64,000 nucleotides of DNA, from NCBI RefSeq assembly GCF_002794355.1, contig NZ_PGOI01000007.1, forward strand, positions 620,001 through 684,000. The letters are read 5' to 3'. The notes under the pieces are model-generated. The model searched no databases. It was not told the origin of the DNA and saw nothing but the letters and a program-made list of their open reading frames with translations. The first letter of the stretch is position 1, and every line of letters begins with the position of its first letter. Source of the DNA: Pseudorhodobacter sp. MZDSW-24AT. GTDB taxonomy: Bacteria; Pseudomonadota; Alphaproteobacteria; Rhodobacterales; Rhodobacteraceae. The translations under genes were made by a program, and so were the position numbers. Positions 8,189 through 17,805 of this stretch are shown piece after piece.

Positions 8189-9175
8189 ATGACCATTGGT
8201 TCGCAGATCGCTTGGGACGATACCGTCCTGCCCTTTCAACTCGACCAGTCCGACATCCGCGGCCGTGTGGTGCGGCTGGACGGTGTGCTTGAGCAGGTGC
8301 TATCGCAACACAGCTATCCGCCCCTGATTGAGGCATTGGTGGCTGAGGCCGCTTTGCTGACTGCGCTGATCGGGCAGTCCGTGAAGTTGCGTTGGAAGTT
8401 GAGCCTTCAAATCCGTGGCAATGGCCCGGCGCGTCTGATTGCCACCGACTATTACGGACCCAGCGAAGACGGCGAGCCTGCGCGCATTCGTGCCTATGCA
8501 AGCTATGATGCCGATCGCCTTGACCCGAACGCCGATCCGTTCAGCCAGATCGGCACCGGCTATTTTGCCGTCATGCTGGATCAAGGTGAAGGGATGGTGC
8601 CTTATCAGGGGTTCACACCGATTGCCGGAGGCTCTTTGTCGTCCTGTGCAGAGACCTATTTTGCCCAATCAGAGCAATTGCCCACCCGGTTTTCGTTGAC
8701 GTTCGGCCAAAGCGCCGAGCCGGGGCGCGCAACCCATTGGCGTGGCGGCGGCGTAATGTTGCAGCATATGCCAAAAGCCGGCATGAGCGTTGCGGCCGAT
8801 CAAGGCTCGGGCGAAGGCGGCCTGTTGCAGCACAGTGATATTCTTGGTGGCGAAGAAGGTGAAAGCTGGACCCGCGTCAATATTCTTCTGGATACAGTCG
8901 AAGACATTGAATTGATCGGGCCGCATGTGACGCCTTCGGAACTTCTGGTCCGGTTGTTCCATGAAGAAGGTCCGCGCGTGTTCGATGCCCAGCCTGTGCG
9001 GTTTGGTTGCTCCTGCTCGGAAGAAAAGGTGCGCAACACGATGTCGATTTACTCGCAAAGAGACATCGAGAAAATGACCACGCTGGAAGGGATTGTCACC
9101 GCGGATTGCCAGTTTTGCGGGGCACATTACGAAATGGACCCGACCACACTGGGTTTCGAGGGCAAGAATGGATGA
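8189..9175 (+). CDS. hslO: Hsp33 redox-regulated chaperone
   Basis: 328 residues. Hsp33 is a cytoplasmic holdase activated when oxidation releases zinc from four C-terminal cysteines. Here they are GCSCSEEKV (CxC) and ADCQFCGAHY (CxxC), in the right order and spacing. The N-terminal domain matches the family (FQLDQSDIRGRVVRL). The stop overlaps the start of the next Nudix gene by 8 bp. A heat-shock-like promoter sits just upstream, agreeing with the family's stress role. Confidence 0.93.
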   Translation: MTIGSQIAWDDTVLPFQLDQSDIRGRVVRLDGVLEQVLSQHSYPPLIEALVAEAALLTALIGQSVKLRWKLSLQIRGNGPARLIATDYYGPSEDGEPARIRAYASYDADRLDPNADPFSQIGTGYFAVMLDQGEGMVPYQGFTPIAGGSLSSCAETYFAQSEQLPTRFSLTFGQSAEPGRATHWRGGGVMLQHMPKAGMSVAADQGSGEGGLLQHSDILGGEEGESWTRVNILLDTVEDIELIGPHVTPSELLVRLFHEEGPRVFDAQPVRFGCSCSEEKVRNTMSIYSQRDIEKMTTLEGIVTADCQFCGAHYEMDPTTLGFEGKNG

Positions 9176-9761
9176 GATCAGCCGCCTGTTGCGTGCCCTG
9201 AAGCGCCCAGCAGGAGAATCGTCTGATTTTGATCTGAACCCCAGCATACATCCCCCCGCCGGTCGGAGCCTGCGTCCGGCGGCTGTTCTTGTGCCAATCT
9301 GGCTGAGGCCGACCGGCGCGCGGGCGATCTTAACCAAACGCGCGTCGCATCTGAAACATCATCCGGGGCAAATTTCCTTTCCGGGCGGCAAGGTCGAACC
9401 CGAAGACGCCTCGGTTGAAGCCGCCGCCTTGCGTGAAGCTCATGAGGAAATTTCTCTGCCTCCCGCGTGCGTGGAGGTGATCGGGCATTTGCCGCCGCAT
9501 GAAACCGTGACGGGTTTCATGGTGACGCCTGTATTGGGAGTGATCCGTCAAGACTTTACACCGATTCCAGAGGCTGGGGAGGTGGAAGAAGCTTTCTCGG
9601 TGCCGCTGTCCCATCTGCTAGACCCTTCGCACTATGCCATAGAGCGGCGGCTTTGGATGGGCCAGTGGCGCCGCTACTATACGGTGCCTTACGGCCCTTA
9701 CTATATTTGGGGTGCGACCGCGCGCATTCTGCGGGGTTTGGCAGAGCGTGCCTCAACGTGA
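9168..9761 (+). CDS. CoA pyrophosphatase-type NUDIX hydrolase (NudL/YeaB-like)
   Basis: 197 residues. The UPF0035/CoA-specific signature precedes the Nudix box (LTKRASHLKHHPGQISFP), followed by a box starting GGKVEPEDAS and ending REAHEEISL. Family members cleave CoA and its derivatives to 3',5'-ADP and a phosphopantetheine compound. Start ATG 9168 lies inside the end of hslO, and its own stop overlaps the next gene's GTG as GTGA, so hslO, this gene and the tRNA nucleotidyltransferase form one coupled unit. Confidence 0.88.
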   Translation: MDEISRLLRALKRPAGESSDFDLNPSIHPPAGRSLRPAAVLVPIWLRPTGARAILTKRASHLKHHPGQISFPGGKVEPEDASVEAAALREAHEEISLPPACVEVIGHLPPHETVTGFMVTPVLGVIRQDFTPIPEAGEVEEAFSVPLSHLLDPSHYAIERRLWMGQWRRYYTVPYGPYYIWGATARILRGLAERAST

Positions 9762-10900
9762 AAGTCAGCGGACCTTGGTTGGACCATCCCGAAACGCAGG
9801 CGCTGTGCCTGTCTTTGGAGCGGGGCGGCTATCGTGCTTTTTTCGTCGGGGGGTGTGTCCGCAATGCGCTGATGGGGCTTCCCGTCGGCGACATCGACAT
9901 TGCCACAGACGCGCATCCTGAAACTGTGTCTCGCATTGCTGAAAGCTGTGGTTTCCGTGTTGTTCCCACGGGCATCGACCATGGCACTGTCACGGTGATT
10001 GCGGGCGGTCTCGCGCATGAAGTGACCACCTTCCGACGGGATGTAAAAACCGACGGACGCCACGCAACTGTGGCCTTCTCCCACCATGTGGAAGAAGATG
10101 CGGGGCGGCGTGATTTCACCATGAACGCCCTATACGCGGATCGCACCGGCACGGTAATCGACCCTTTAGGTGGCTTGCCCGATCTTGTGGCGCGCAAGGT
10201 GCGCTTTGTGGGTGATGCAAATGCGCGGATCGTTGAAGACTTTCTCCGCATTCTGCGTTTTTTCCGGTTCTATGCGCATTATGGGGACCCAAACACAGGG
10301 ATGGACGCAGAAGGTCTGGCGGCCTGTGCTGAAAACTCTGCAGGATTAGACAAGTTGTCACGCGAAAGAATCGGGGCCGAGATGCGCAAATTGTTTGCCG
10401 CGCCAGACCCCGCGCCCGCTGTGGCCTCTATGAATAGCGCGGGGGTTTTGCCGCAGATCCTTCCGGGCGCCGATCCGCGTGGCCTTGCGCCCTTGGTGCA
10501 TCTCGAATCCGACCTGCCTCCGCGATGGTTGCGGCGTTTGGCGGTCTTGGGGGGGGACGATGCCGCTGCAAGGCTCCGGCTTTCCCGACAAGAGGCAAGT
10601 GATCTGCGTGCGCTGCAAGGCCAGATCGGCGGCCTCCTCAGTCCGGCAGCGCTTGGTTTTACCTTGGGTGAGGCGCTTGGAACGGACGCCGTCCTTGCAC
10701 GTGCCGCCGTTATGGAGTCTCCCTTGCCGGCCGATTGGGCACGAGACGTGGCGCGAGGGGCAGCCGCGATCTTCCCAATCCGTGCGAGCGATTTGATGGA
10801 TCGCTTTCAAGGCCCGGCACTGGGTGCAGCGCTCAAGGCAGCGCAACAGCGCTGGCTGGCAAGCAACCTCACGCTGACCCGAGACCAGCTTTTGGCTTAA
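9758..10900 (+). CDS. CCA tRNA nucleotidyltransferase / poly(A) polymerase family
   Basis: 380 residues of the class II tRNA nucleotidyltransferase family, which adds or repairs the CCA end of tRNAs. The catalytic head has FVGGCVRNALMG and GDIDIAT with the metal-binding aspartates, then an RRDFTMNALY motif and the RNA-binding ERIGAEMRKL helix. The start is a GTG at 9758 overlapping the previous stop (GTGA). Rhodobacterales usually carry one such gene; whether it also acts as a poly(A) polymerase cannot be told here. Confidence 0.9.
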   Translation: MKVSGPWLDHPETQALCLSLERGGYRAFFVGGCVRNALMGLPVGDIDIATDAHPETVSRIAESCGFRVVPTGIDHGTVTVIAGGLAHEVTTFRRDVKTDGRHATVAFSHHVEEDAGRRDFTMNALYADRTGTVIDPLGGLPDLVARKVRFVGDANARIVEDFLRILRFFRFYAHYGDPNTGMDAEGLAACAENSAGLDKLSRERIGAEMRKLFAAPDPAPAVASMNSAGVLPQILPGADPRGLAPLVHLESDLPPRWLRRLAVLGGDDAAARLRLSRQEASDLRALQGQIGGLLSPAALGFTLGEALGTDAVLARAAVMESPLPADWARDVARGAAAIFPIRASDLMDRFQGPALGAALKAAQQRWLASNLTLTRDQLLA

Positions 10901-10963
10901 ACGGTTTTACTCGGGCTTTATTGCCGCTATATCCCTTATGTATCCTGCATAAGGCTGACCCCA

Positions 10964-12805
10964 GTGTTTTCCTATTTTGAACGGCTCGTGGATCCTTACG
11001 GTCCATACGAGCAGACTGATACGCCTCCGCGTAAGCTTTGGCCGTTTCTCAAGCAGTACATTCGGCCTTTCCGGGGTGTCTTTGCGATCACCGCCACTTT
11101 GTCGGTGATCTCGGCTTTTGCCGACGTTGCGCTGATCTGGTATGTCGGGCGTCTGGTGGATCTTTTGTCCACCACAGGGCCGCGCGCCGTTTGGGCAGAG
11201 TATGGGGCCGAAATTCTGGCGGTTGCCGCCGCGATCCTGATTTTACGCCCCATTCTGCTGGTGGCCAACGTTGCGTTGTTGCACAACACCATCCTGCCCA
11301 ATTTCGGCACGATGATCCGGTGGCGGGCGCACAGCCATGTGATCCGTCAACCTGTGGGCTGGTTTGAGAGTGATTTTGCGGGGCGGATCGCAAACCGGAT
11401 CATGCAAACACCGCCAGCCGCTGGCGATGCTGTGTTCCAGACCTTTGATGCCGTCGCTTTCGCCAGCGTCACCGTGGTGGGCGCGGGCATCATGCTTGCG
11501 GGCGCGGATGTGCGGTTGTTGTTGCCGCTGGTGATCTGGTTCGCGCTTTACGCTTGGTTAGTTCAATGGACGGTAAAGCGCGCCGGTCCCGCTGCAAAGG
11601 CAAGCTCTGACGCGCGCTCGGCGGTGACGGGGCGGGTTGTTGATGCCTATACCAACATACATTCGGTCAAACTCTTTGCGCATCACGATATGGAAATGCG
11701 CTATGCCAAAGACGCAATCGAGCATGCGCGCAGCACCTTTGCCAAGGAAATGCGCATCGTCACCAAAATGGATCTGGCGCTGACGGTGTTGAATGGCGGC
11801 CTGATCGTCGGAGTGACAGGCTGGGCGCTGTTGCTGTGGTATCAGGGACAGGCCTCGGTTGGCACCGTCGCGGCGGCCACTGCTTTGGTCCTGCGGCTGA
11901 ACAACATGACCTATTGGATCATGTGGGCCTTCACGTCTTTGGTACAGGCTTTGGGGGTTGTTGCTGAAGGGATGGAGACGATCACCCAGCCGATCCAGCT
12001 TGTTGATGCAAAGGGCGCCAAACCCTTGGTTTTGACCCAAGGCAAGATCGAGATGGAGAAGATCAGCCATCACTACGGGCGTGGTTCTGGTGGGCTTCAA
12101 GATCTGAGCCTGACCGTCCGGCCCGGAGAAAGGATCGGCGTTGTCGGAAGGTCGGGTGCCGGAAAGTCGACGCTCGTCAAGCTGCTCTTGCGGTTTTACG
12201 ACACCGAGGGTGGGGTGATCCGCATCGATGGTCAGGACATCGCACAAGCAACCCAAGACTCCGTCCGGAGGGTGATCGGCATGGTGCAGCAGGACAGCAG
12301 CCTGATGCACCGGTCTGTGCGGGACAACATTCTTTATGGCCGTCCTGACGCCTCTGAGGCCGATATGATCGCGGCAGCACGACGCGCCGACGCCCATGAT
12401 TTTATCCATACGCTGGAAGATCCGGAGGGACGCCAAGGATATGACGCGCATGTCGGAGAGCGCGGGGTAAAGCTTTCGGGCGGGCAGCGCCAGCGCATCG
12501 CTCTGGCGCGCGTCATTCTGAAGGATGCGCCCATCCTGATCTTGGATGAAGCCACCAGCGCGTTGGATTCCGAGGCAGAGGCAGCGATTCAGGACGCGCT
12601 CTTTGGCGTGATGGAAGGCAAGACAGTGATTGCCATCGCGCACCGCCTGTCAACCATCGCGGCCATGGACCGGATCGTGGTGCTGGAAGACGGGTCTATT
12701 GCAGAACAAGGAACACATGCCGAACTGTTGGCGTTAAACGGATTGTATGCCCGCTTCTGGTCGCGCCAATCAGGCGGTTTCATTGGGCTTGAGGAAACGG
12801 CATGA
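10964..12805 (+). CDS. ABC exporter half-transporter, first of a pair
   Basis: 613 residues. An N-terminal six-helix exporter domain (about 35-330) is fused to an ATPase domain with Walker A GRSGAGKST, signature [13 protein letters not shown], Walker B ILILDEATSALD and an H-loop in IAHRLST. The catalytic Glu after Walker B is present, so this half should be able to hydrolyse ATP. GTG start at 10964. The stop overlaps the start of a second, similar half-transporter by 4 bp, suggesting a heterodimer of the MdlAB/lipid or drug exporter type. The substrate is unknown. Confidence 0.9.
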   Translation: MFSYFERLVDPYGPYEQTDTPPRKLWPFLKQYIRPFRGVFAITATLSVISAFADVALIWYVGRLVDLLSTTGPRAVWAEYGAEILAVAAAILILRPILLVANVALLHNTILPNFGTMIRWRAHSHVIRQPVGWFESDFAGRIANRIMQTPPAAGDAVFQTFDAVAFASVTVVGAGIMLAGADVRLLLPLVIWFALYAWLVQWTVKRAGPAAKASSDARSAVTGRVVDAYTNIHSVKLFAHHDMEMRYAKDAIEHARSTFAKEMRIVTKMDLALTVLNGGLIVGVTGWALLLWYQGQASVGTVAAATALVLRLNNMTYWIMWAFTSLVQALGVVAEGMETITQPIQLVDAKGAKPLVLTQGKIEMEKISHHYGRGSGGLQDLSLTVRPGERIGVVGRSGAGKSTLVKLLLRFYDTEGGVIRIDGQDIAQATQDSVRRVIGMVQQDSSLMHRSVRDNILYGRPDASEADMIAAARRADAHDFIHTLEDPEGRQGYDAHVGERGVKLSGGQRQRIALARVILKDAPILILDEATSALDSEAEAAIQDALFGVMEGKTVIAIAHRLSTIAAMDRIVVLEDGSIAEQGTHAELLALNGLYARFWSRQSGGFIGLEETA

Positions 12806-14652
12806 ACGTATTGCGGCGTCTGGGTGGATTCATCGAAGCGTTTCGTCCAGCGACAGGGCAGCCACCGCAACAGCTCTGGCCCTTCATGCGGTGGTGCCTG
12901 AGCGGTTCTTGGCCAATGTTGGGGTTGGCTGGCCTCTTTTCCTCGCTCGCCGGGGCAACCGAAGTGGTGTCTGCCGTTATCTTGGGCTGGGTGATCGATG
13001 CGGCGCTGAATGCGGGGCCAGATCGCTTTTTTAGCGACCATCTGTTGCTGCTTGTGATGTTTGTTCTGTTCTATTTGGTGTTCCGGCCCTTGGCCTTTGG
13101 GGTGGCCGCCGCTTCCAACAGCATCGTGGTTGGGCCAAATGTCATGCCGTTGGTCTTGTCGCGCCTGCACCGGTGGACGCTGGGGCAAGCCGTGACATTC
13201 TTCGACAACGATTTTGCCGGACGCATTGCGCAAAAGCAGATGCAAGCCGCGCGGGCGGTCACGGATGTTGCAACCGAGGTGATCAACACAGTCTGTTTTG
13301 CCTTGGCTTCTGTAATTGGTTCTGTGGTCTTTCTGGTGGCGATTGATGCCCGGATCGCCTTGGCGCTTGCGGTCTGGCTGGTAACCTATGTCCTGCTGAT
13401 TCGTTTTTTCATGCCGCGCGTCCGTGTCAATTCGGCCGCCCGCGCCTCGTCCCGCGCTATGGTTTCCGGACAGGTCGTGGACACCATCACCAACATCAAA
13501 ACCGTCAAGCTTTTTGCCCATGCGGCCTTTGAAGACCGCGTTGCGCTCAAGGCGATGGAGGTTTTTCGCGAGCGTAGTCTCGAATTCGGCGTGATTTCCA
13601 CATGGTTCCGTCTTTCATTGATGACGCTCGCCGGGGTTCTTCCGGTGCTGTTGATCGGGGGAACAGTGATTTTATGGCAGCAAGGTCAGGCAACGGCGGG
13701 CGCCATCGCCGCCGCTGGCGCCATCTCGATGCGCATTGCGCAAATGTCAGGCTGGGTCAGCTTCACGCTCATGTCGATCTATACATCGGTTGGCGAGGTT
13801 GAAGATGGCATGAAAACCCTGTCGGCGCCGCATCAATTGGCCGATGCGCCCGATGCAAGGGATTTGCCGCCGGTGCGTGGTGAGATCACTTTTGCTGATG
13901 CCAGCTTTGCTTATGGTCGTCGTAGAGGCGGGGTCGAGAACCTGAACCTTACCATCCGTGCTGGCGAAAAGCTGGGGATCGTGGGGGCCAGTGGCGCGGG
14001 CAAGTCCACCTTGGTCGCCTTGCTCCTCAGGCTCTATGACTGTGAAAAAGGGGCGGTCTTGGTTGACGGACAAGACGTGCGCCAGATCACACAGGAAAGC
14101 CTGCGGCGACAAATCGGGATGGTGACGCAGGAAACCGCGATGTTCAACCGTTCGGCCCGGGATAACATAGCCTATGGTCGCCCGGACGCCTCTGAGGAAG
14201 ACATCATCGCCGCCGCCCGCGCTGCGGAAGCCGATGGGTTCATCAGTCAGATGATCGATCATACCGGTCGCAAGGGCTATGATGCCTTTCTGGGTGAGCG
14301 CGGTGTCAAGCTTTCGGGGGGGCAACGGCAGCGCATTGCATTGGCCCGCGCTTTCGTGAAGGACGCGCCCATTCTTGTTTTGGACGAGGCCACTTCTGCG
14401 CTTGATTCCGAAGTCGAAGCCAACATTCAGGCGGCCTTGGACCGGGTGATGGAAGGCAAGACCGTGCTGGCCATTGCGCATCGTCTCTCGACGATCGCGG
14501 CCATGGACAGAATCGTGGTGCTTGACGCAGGCCGTATTGTCGAAGAAGGCACACATGACGCGCTTTTGGCGCGCGATGGTCTTTATGCCCGATACTGGAA
14601 CCGCCAGTCAGGCGGGTTTATCGGGTCGGACGAAAAGGAAGCGGCAGAGTGA
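12802..14652 (+). CDS. ABC exporter half-transporter, second of a pair
   Basis: 616 residues, with the same layout as its neighbour and clear similarity throughout: a six-helix membrane domain, then Walker [23 protein letters not shown] and ILVLDEATSALD. Both members keep the catalytic residues, unlike heterodimeric exporters with one degenerate site. ATG 12802 overlaps the first gene's stop, and its own stop overlaps the RNA methyltransferase start as GTGA. The pair probably arose by tandem duplication. Confidence 0.9.
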   Translation: MNVLRRLGGFIEAFRPATGQPPQQLWPFMRWCLSGSWPMLGLAGLFSSLAGATEVVSAVILGWVIDAALNAGPDRFFSDHLLLLVMFVLFYLVFRPLAFGVAAASNSIVVGPNVMPLVLSRLHRWTLGQAVTFFDNDFAGRIAQKQMQAARAVTDVATEVINTVCFALASVIGSVVFLVAIDARIALALAVWLVTYVLLIRFFMPRVRVNSAARASSRAMVSGQVVDTITNIKTVKLFAHAAFEDRVALKAMEVFRERSLEFGVISTWFRLSLMTLAGVLPVLLIGGTVILWQQGQATAGAIAAAGAISMRIAQMSGWVSFTLMSIYTSVGEVEDGMKTLSAPHQLADAPDARDLPPVRGEITFADASFAYGRRRGGVENLNLTIRAGEKLGIVGASGAGKSTLVALLLRLYDCEKGAVLVDGQDVRQITQESLRRQIGMVTQETAMFNRSARDNIAYGRPDASEEDIIAAARAAEADGFISQMIDHTGRKGYDAFLGERGVKLSGGQRQRIALARAFVKDAPILVLDEATSALDSEVEANIQAALDRVMEGKTVLAIAHRLSTIAAMDRIVVLDAGRIVEEGTHDALLARDGLYARYWNRQSGGFIGSDEKEAAE

Positions 14653-15869
14653 TCATTACCATTGAGCGGCTGGGGCATCTTGGCGATGGCATCGCGCAAG
14701 GTGAAAGCGGGCCGATCTTTGTTGCAGGCATGCTTCCGGGAGAGGTGGTCGAGGGCGAGCTTGAAGGCGACCGCCTGCACAATGCGAAGATCCTGACCCC
14801 CAGCCCCGCGCGGGTTAAGCCACCGTGTAGCCACGCACGCAGCTGTGGTGGTTGTCTGATGCAGCATGCCTCTGATGCCTTGGTTGCAGATTGGAAAACT
14901 GCGAGTGTGGAAGGTGCCTTGGCAGGGCAAGGCCTGCACGCACCTTTCCGCCCGATCCTGACATCTCCGCCGCGCACCCGGCGGCGGGCCACATTCGCTG
15001 CCCGCCGGACGAAGGGCGGGGCGATGATCGGATTTCATGCTCGCGGGTCTGCCGCGTTGATCCCGATCCCAAATTGTCAGCTGGTGCACCCGGATCTGAT
15101 GGCCGCTATGCCCGGGCTGGAAGAATTGGTGCGCCTGGGCGGGTCCCGCACGCAGGAAGTGTCCTTGATGGTGACCAAGGCACTGGGTGGGCCCGATGTG
15201 GTGGTGACAGGCGGCAAGCCGCTTGACAGCGCTTTGCGTCTGGAGCTTGCCCGCGTTGTCGAAGCGCATGGCCTTTCTCGCCTGACTTGGGAGGATGAGA
15301 CTGTGGCGCTTCGGGCCACGCCAATCCAAACACTTGGTGATTCGCGGGTGGCGCCGCCTGCGGGGGCTTTTCTCCAGGCCACCGAACATGGCGAGCGGGC
15401 CTTGCTGGAAACCGTTTGTGAGGCTTTGGGGCCGCAGAAGAAAATCGTCGACCTTTTTGCCGGTATCGGGACCTTTGCCCTGCCTTTGGCGCGAACAGCC
15501 GAAATCCACGCTGTCGAAGGCGATCCTGCGATGATCGCTGCGCTCGACAAGGCTGCTCGCAACACGGAAGGGTTAAAACCTGTTCGCTCTGAGGCGCGCG
15601 ATCTGTTTCGCCGGCCGTTGGAGCCGGATGAGTTCAAGTCCGTGACGGGGGTTGTCATCGATCCGCCGCGTGCGGGTGCCGAGGCGCAGGTGCGCTGTCT
15701 GGCGCATTCCACAGTTCCAGTCATTGCCATGGTGTCATGCAACCCCGTTACCTTCGCGCGGGATGCCAAGACGCTCGTTCAGGCCGGATATCGGCTTGAA
15801 TGGGTCCAGGTCGTTGATCAATTTCGCTGGTCAGCGCATGTGGAACTTGTTGGCCGCTTCGTTCGGTAG
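14649..15869 (+). CDS. TrmA/RlmD-family RNA (uracil-5-)methyltransferase
   Basis: 406 residues of the COG2265 family, which methylates C5 of uridine in tRNA or rRNA using SAM. An N-terminal TRAM-like region is followed by cysteines expected for a 4Fe-4S cluster (CSHARSCGGC and IPNCQLVHP), the SAM domain (VDLFAGIGTFALPLA) and the catalytic cysteine in MVSCNPVTFARD. Start GTG 14649 overlaps the ABC gene's stop. Whether it modifies 23S rRNA U747/U1939 or tRNA U54 cannot be decided from sequence alone. Confidence 0.88.
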   Translation: MIITIERLGHLGDGIAQGESGPIFVAGMLPGEVVEGELEGDRLHNAKILTPSPARVKPPCSHARSCGGCLMQHASDALVADWKTASVEGALAGQGLHAPFRPILTSPPRTRRRATFAARRTKGGAMIGFHARGSAALIPIPNCQLVHPDLMAAMPGLEELVRLGGSRTQEVSLMVTKALGGPDVVVTGGKPLDSALRLELARVVEAHGLSRLTWEDETVALRATPIQTLGDSRVAPPAGAFLQATEHGERALLETVCEALGPQKKIVDLFAGIGTFALPLARTAEIHAVEGDPAMIAALDKAARNTEGLKPVRSEARDLFRRPLEPDEFKSVTGVVIDPPRAGAEAQVRCLAHSTVPVIAMVSCNPVTFARDAKTLVQAGYRLEWVQVVDQFRWSAHVELVGRFVR

Positions 15870-15905
15870 CATATCCGCTGACAAACCTTGGACCCGGAGA
15901 GAATG

Positions 15906-16694
15906 ATGACGCGCGCTGCAGTGGGTAACTGGCTGGAAAAACCTTTGGTCAGGAACGCCATCATCGGAGTGATCCTGTTCAACGCCGTTATTCTTGGTCT
16001 GGAAACCTCTTCCACTGTCATGACACGGTTCGGGGGCTTGATCCTGCTGTTGGACAAGATCTGCCTTGCCATCTTTGTTGCCGAGATAGCAGCCAAGCTT
16101 TTCGCGCATGGCGCGCGTTATTTCCGATCTGGCTGGAACGTCTTCGACTTTTTGATCGTCGGGATTGCCTTGGTGCCTGCCGGGCAAGGCCTGTCTGTCT
16201 TGCGTGCGCTGCGAATCCTGCGGGTTCTGCGCGTCATTTCGGTGGCTCCCCGACTGCGGCGGGTGGTCGAAGGCTTCATCACGGCTCTGCCGGGCATGGG
16301 CTCGGTCTTCCTGCTGATGGCGATCATCTTTTACATCGGTGCCGTGATGGCGACCAAACTGTTCGGTAGCGCCTTTCCAGAGTGGTTTGGCGATCTGGGC
16401 AATTCGGCCTATACGCTGTTTCAGATCATGACGCTGGAAAGCTGGTCGATGGGGATCGTGCGCCCGGTGATGGAGGCATTCCCTTACGCGTGGATGTTCT
16501 TCGTGCCCTTCATCATGGTCACCACCTTTGCCGTGGTCAACTTGCTGGTCGGTCTGATCGTGAACTCGATGCAAGACGCCCATTCAGCTGAAGACAACTT
16601 GAAAACAGATGCTTACCGAGACGAGGTGCTGAGCCGTCTGGCTGCGATCGAGGCACGTCTTGCCAAACCTGATGACACACCCGTGAGCAAGTGA
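15906..16694 (+). CDS. Bacterial voltage-gated sodium channel (NaVBac family)
   Basis: 262 residues forming one six-helix channel subunit; four would assemble. S4 carries regularly spaced arginines (RALRILRVLRV, then RLRR). The pore has the sodium selectivity filter TLESWS followed by MGIVRPVM. S6 is followed by a hydrophilic C-terminal tail with a likely short coiled coil (residues ~225-255). The pattern is very close to NavMs and other marine alphaproteobacterial channels. ATG 15906 has GGAG six bases upstream; an ATG three bases earlier and a TTG at 15888 are alternatives. It stands alone, 36 bp after the methyltransferase gene. Confidence 0.92.
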   Translation: MTRAAVGNWLEKPLVRNAIIGVILFNAVILGLETSSTVMTRFGGLILLLDKICLAIFVAEIAAKLFAHGARYFRSGWNVFDFLIVGIALVPAGQGLSVLRALRILRVLRVISVAPRLRRVVEGFITALPGMGSVFLLMAIIFYIGAVMATKLFGSAFPEWFGDLGNSAYTLFQIMTLESWSMGIVRPVMEAFPYAWMFFVPFIMVTTFAVVNLLVGLIVNSMQDAHSAEDNLKTDAYRDEVLSRLAAIEARLAKPDDTPVSK

Positions 16695-16762
16695 ACCGCC
16701 AAAGTTGCTAGGCAGTGTTCGCAAAATTCGATATGCGGGCAAAAAAATGCAGGGCAGGGCAC

Positions 16763-17260
16763 ATGCGGGTTTTTCGGATTCTGGCGATTTTGGTACTGGC
16801 TTTTGGCTTGGCGGCTTGCGGAAACAAAAGCAAGTTCAAGACCTATAACGGGCCAGAGGTGACATCGATCCAAGTCCACAAGGCCGCCCGCAAGATGTAC
16901 CTGCTCCACCACCAAAAAGTGCTGAAATCCTACGATATTGCCTTGGGATTCAACCCGATCGGGCACAAGCAATTTGAAGGCGATGGCCGGACACCGGAAG
17001 GCACCTACATCATTGACCGCCGAAATCCGAATTCGGAATTCCACCTCTCGATCGGGATTTCCTATCCCAATCAAGCGGATCGCGCCTATGCTGAAGCCTT
17101 TGGCAAGAAGCCGGGCGGCGACATTTTCATCCATGGGGGTCCCAAGAAGAAAGTGTCGCGCCGCGATTGGACGGCAGGTTGCATTGCCGTGACCGATAAA
17201 GAGATGGAACGGATTTACGCCATGGTGAAAGACGGAACGCCGATCCAGATCCTTCCCTAA
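16763..17260 (+). CDS. L,D-transpeptidase lipoprotein (YkuD family)
   Basis: 165 residues. A lipoprotein signal peptide ends in FGLAACG, followed by a YkuD domain whose active site is present (IFIHGGP and WTAGCIAV with the nucleophilic Cys). These enzymes make 3-3 peptidoglycan cross-links or attach proteins to the wall in the periplasm. I chose the ATG at 16763 because it places the signal peptide at the N-terminus. It converges on a CAP-domain lipoprotein gene, and a second YkuD protein lies just beyond. Confidence 0.88.
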   Translation: MRVFRILAILVLAFGLAACGNKSKFKTYNGPEVTSIQVHKAARKMYLLHHQKVLKSYDIALGFNPIGHKQFEGDGRTPEGTYIIDRRNPNSEFHLSIGISYPNQADRAYAEAFGKKPGGDIFIHGGPKKKVSRRDWTAGCIAVTDKEMERIYAMVKDGTPIQILP

Positions 17261-17282
17261 TACTTACTCAGTCAGGCAAGTC

Positions 17283-17300
17283 CCGGGGGTTAGCCCCCGG
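17283..17300. terminator. Hairpin between convergent genes (weak terminator candidate)
   Basis: A perfect 7-bp stem CCGGGGG/CCCCCGG with loop TTAG, lying at the end of the CAP gene and 22 bp past the L,D-transpeptidase stop. There is no T tract on either side, so it is only a possible terminator or mRNA-end stabiliser. Confidence 0.25.
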
Positions 17301-17805
17301 TGACAAGGCACCACCAGATTTTGCCACTTTGCTCTTGGAACCATGCAAAGCCAATCTCACGCGCTGATGGGTCAAGGATCACGGCACGCGTTTCGGGCTG
17401 ACGCATCCACGCGGCAAGTGTCACCAGTTCTGTCTCAAAGGTTTCGGAAATCAGTTCTCCCTTGAGCCCGCCGGTATAGCCGACCCGTTGCACCCGCGTC
17501 AGGGGCGAAGAGCCGTCAGATCCGAAATGCCAAGGACGGTTCTGCACCGACATGTCGCGTGCATGTGTCGCCGCTGCGGCATTGAGCGCCGCATTGAACA
17601 CCAAAGGCTGAGCATTCTGAGCGCGGCGCAGCGAATTGACCGAATCAAGCAGACGGAAAGAAACCTCGTTTTCCGTTCCCGGCGCGATCCGATAGACCTG
17701 TGGCAGGGGCTGGCCGCTTGCATCGACCGGCACAGCCGCAGTTTGCTGGACACATGCAGAAAGCAGACCAACCGCACCAAGGGTCAGGACCACACGTCTG
17801 TTCAT
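17290..17805 (-). CDS. CAP (SCP/PR1-like) domain lipoprotein
   Basis: 171 residues. The signal peptide ends in the lipobox LLSAC. The body matches bacterial CAP/SCP-like proteins: RAQNAQPLVFNAALNAAA, then THARDMS and a C-terminal GFAWFQEQSGKIWWCLVTGG segment. CAP proteins are extracytoplasmic with diverse, mostly unknown functions in bacteria. It lies between two L,D-transpeptidase genes, which hints at a cell-envelope role. It is divergent from the second one with 177 bp between them. Confidence 0.82.
   Translation of the reverse strand: MNRRVVLTLGAVGLLSACVQQTAAVPVDASGQPLPQVYRIAPGTENEVSFRLLDSVNSLRRAQNAQPLVFNAALNAAAATHARDMSVQNRPWHFGSDGSSPLTRVQRVGYTGGLKGELISETFETELVTLAAWMRQPETRAVILDPSAREIGFAWFQEQSGKIWWCLVTGG

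Noticed and set aside
8112-8501. Longer NUDIX protein starting at 8501
   Set aside because: The extra N-terminal sequence runs over divergent hslO and its promoter and has no family similarity.
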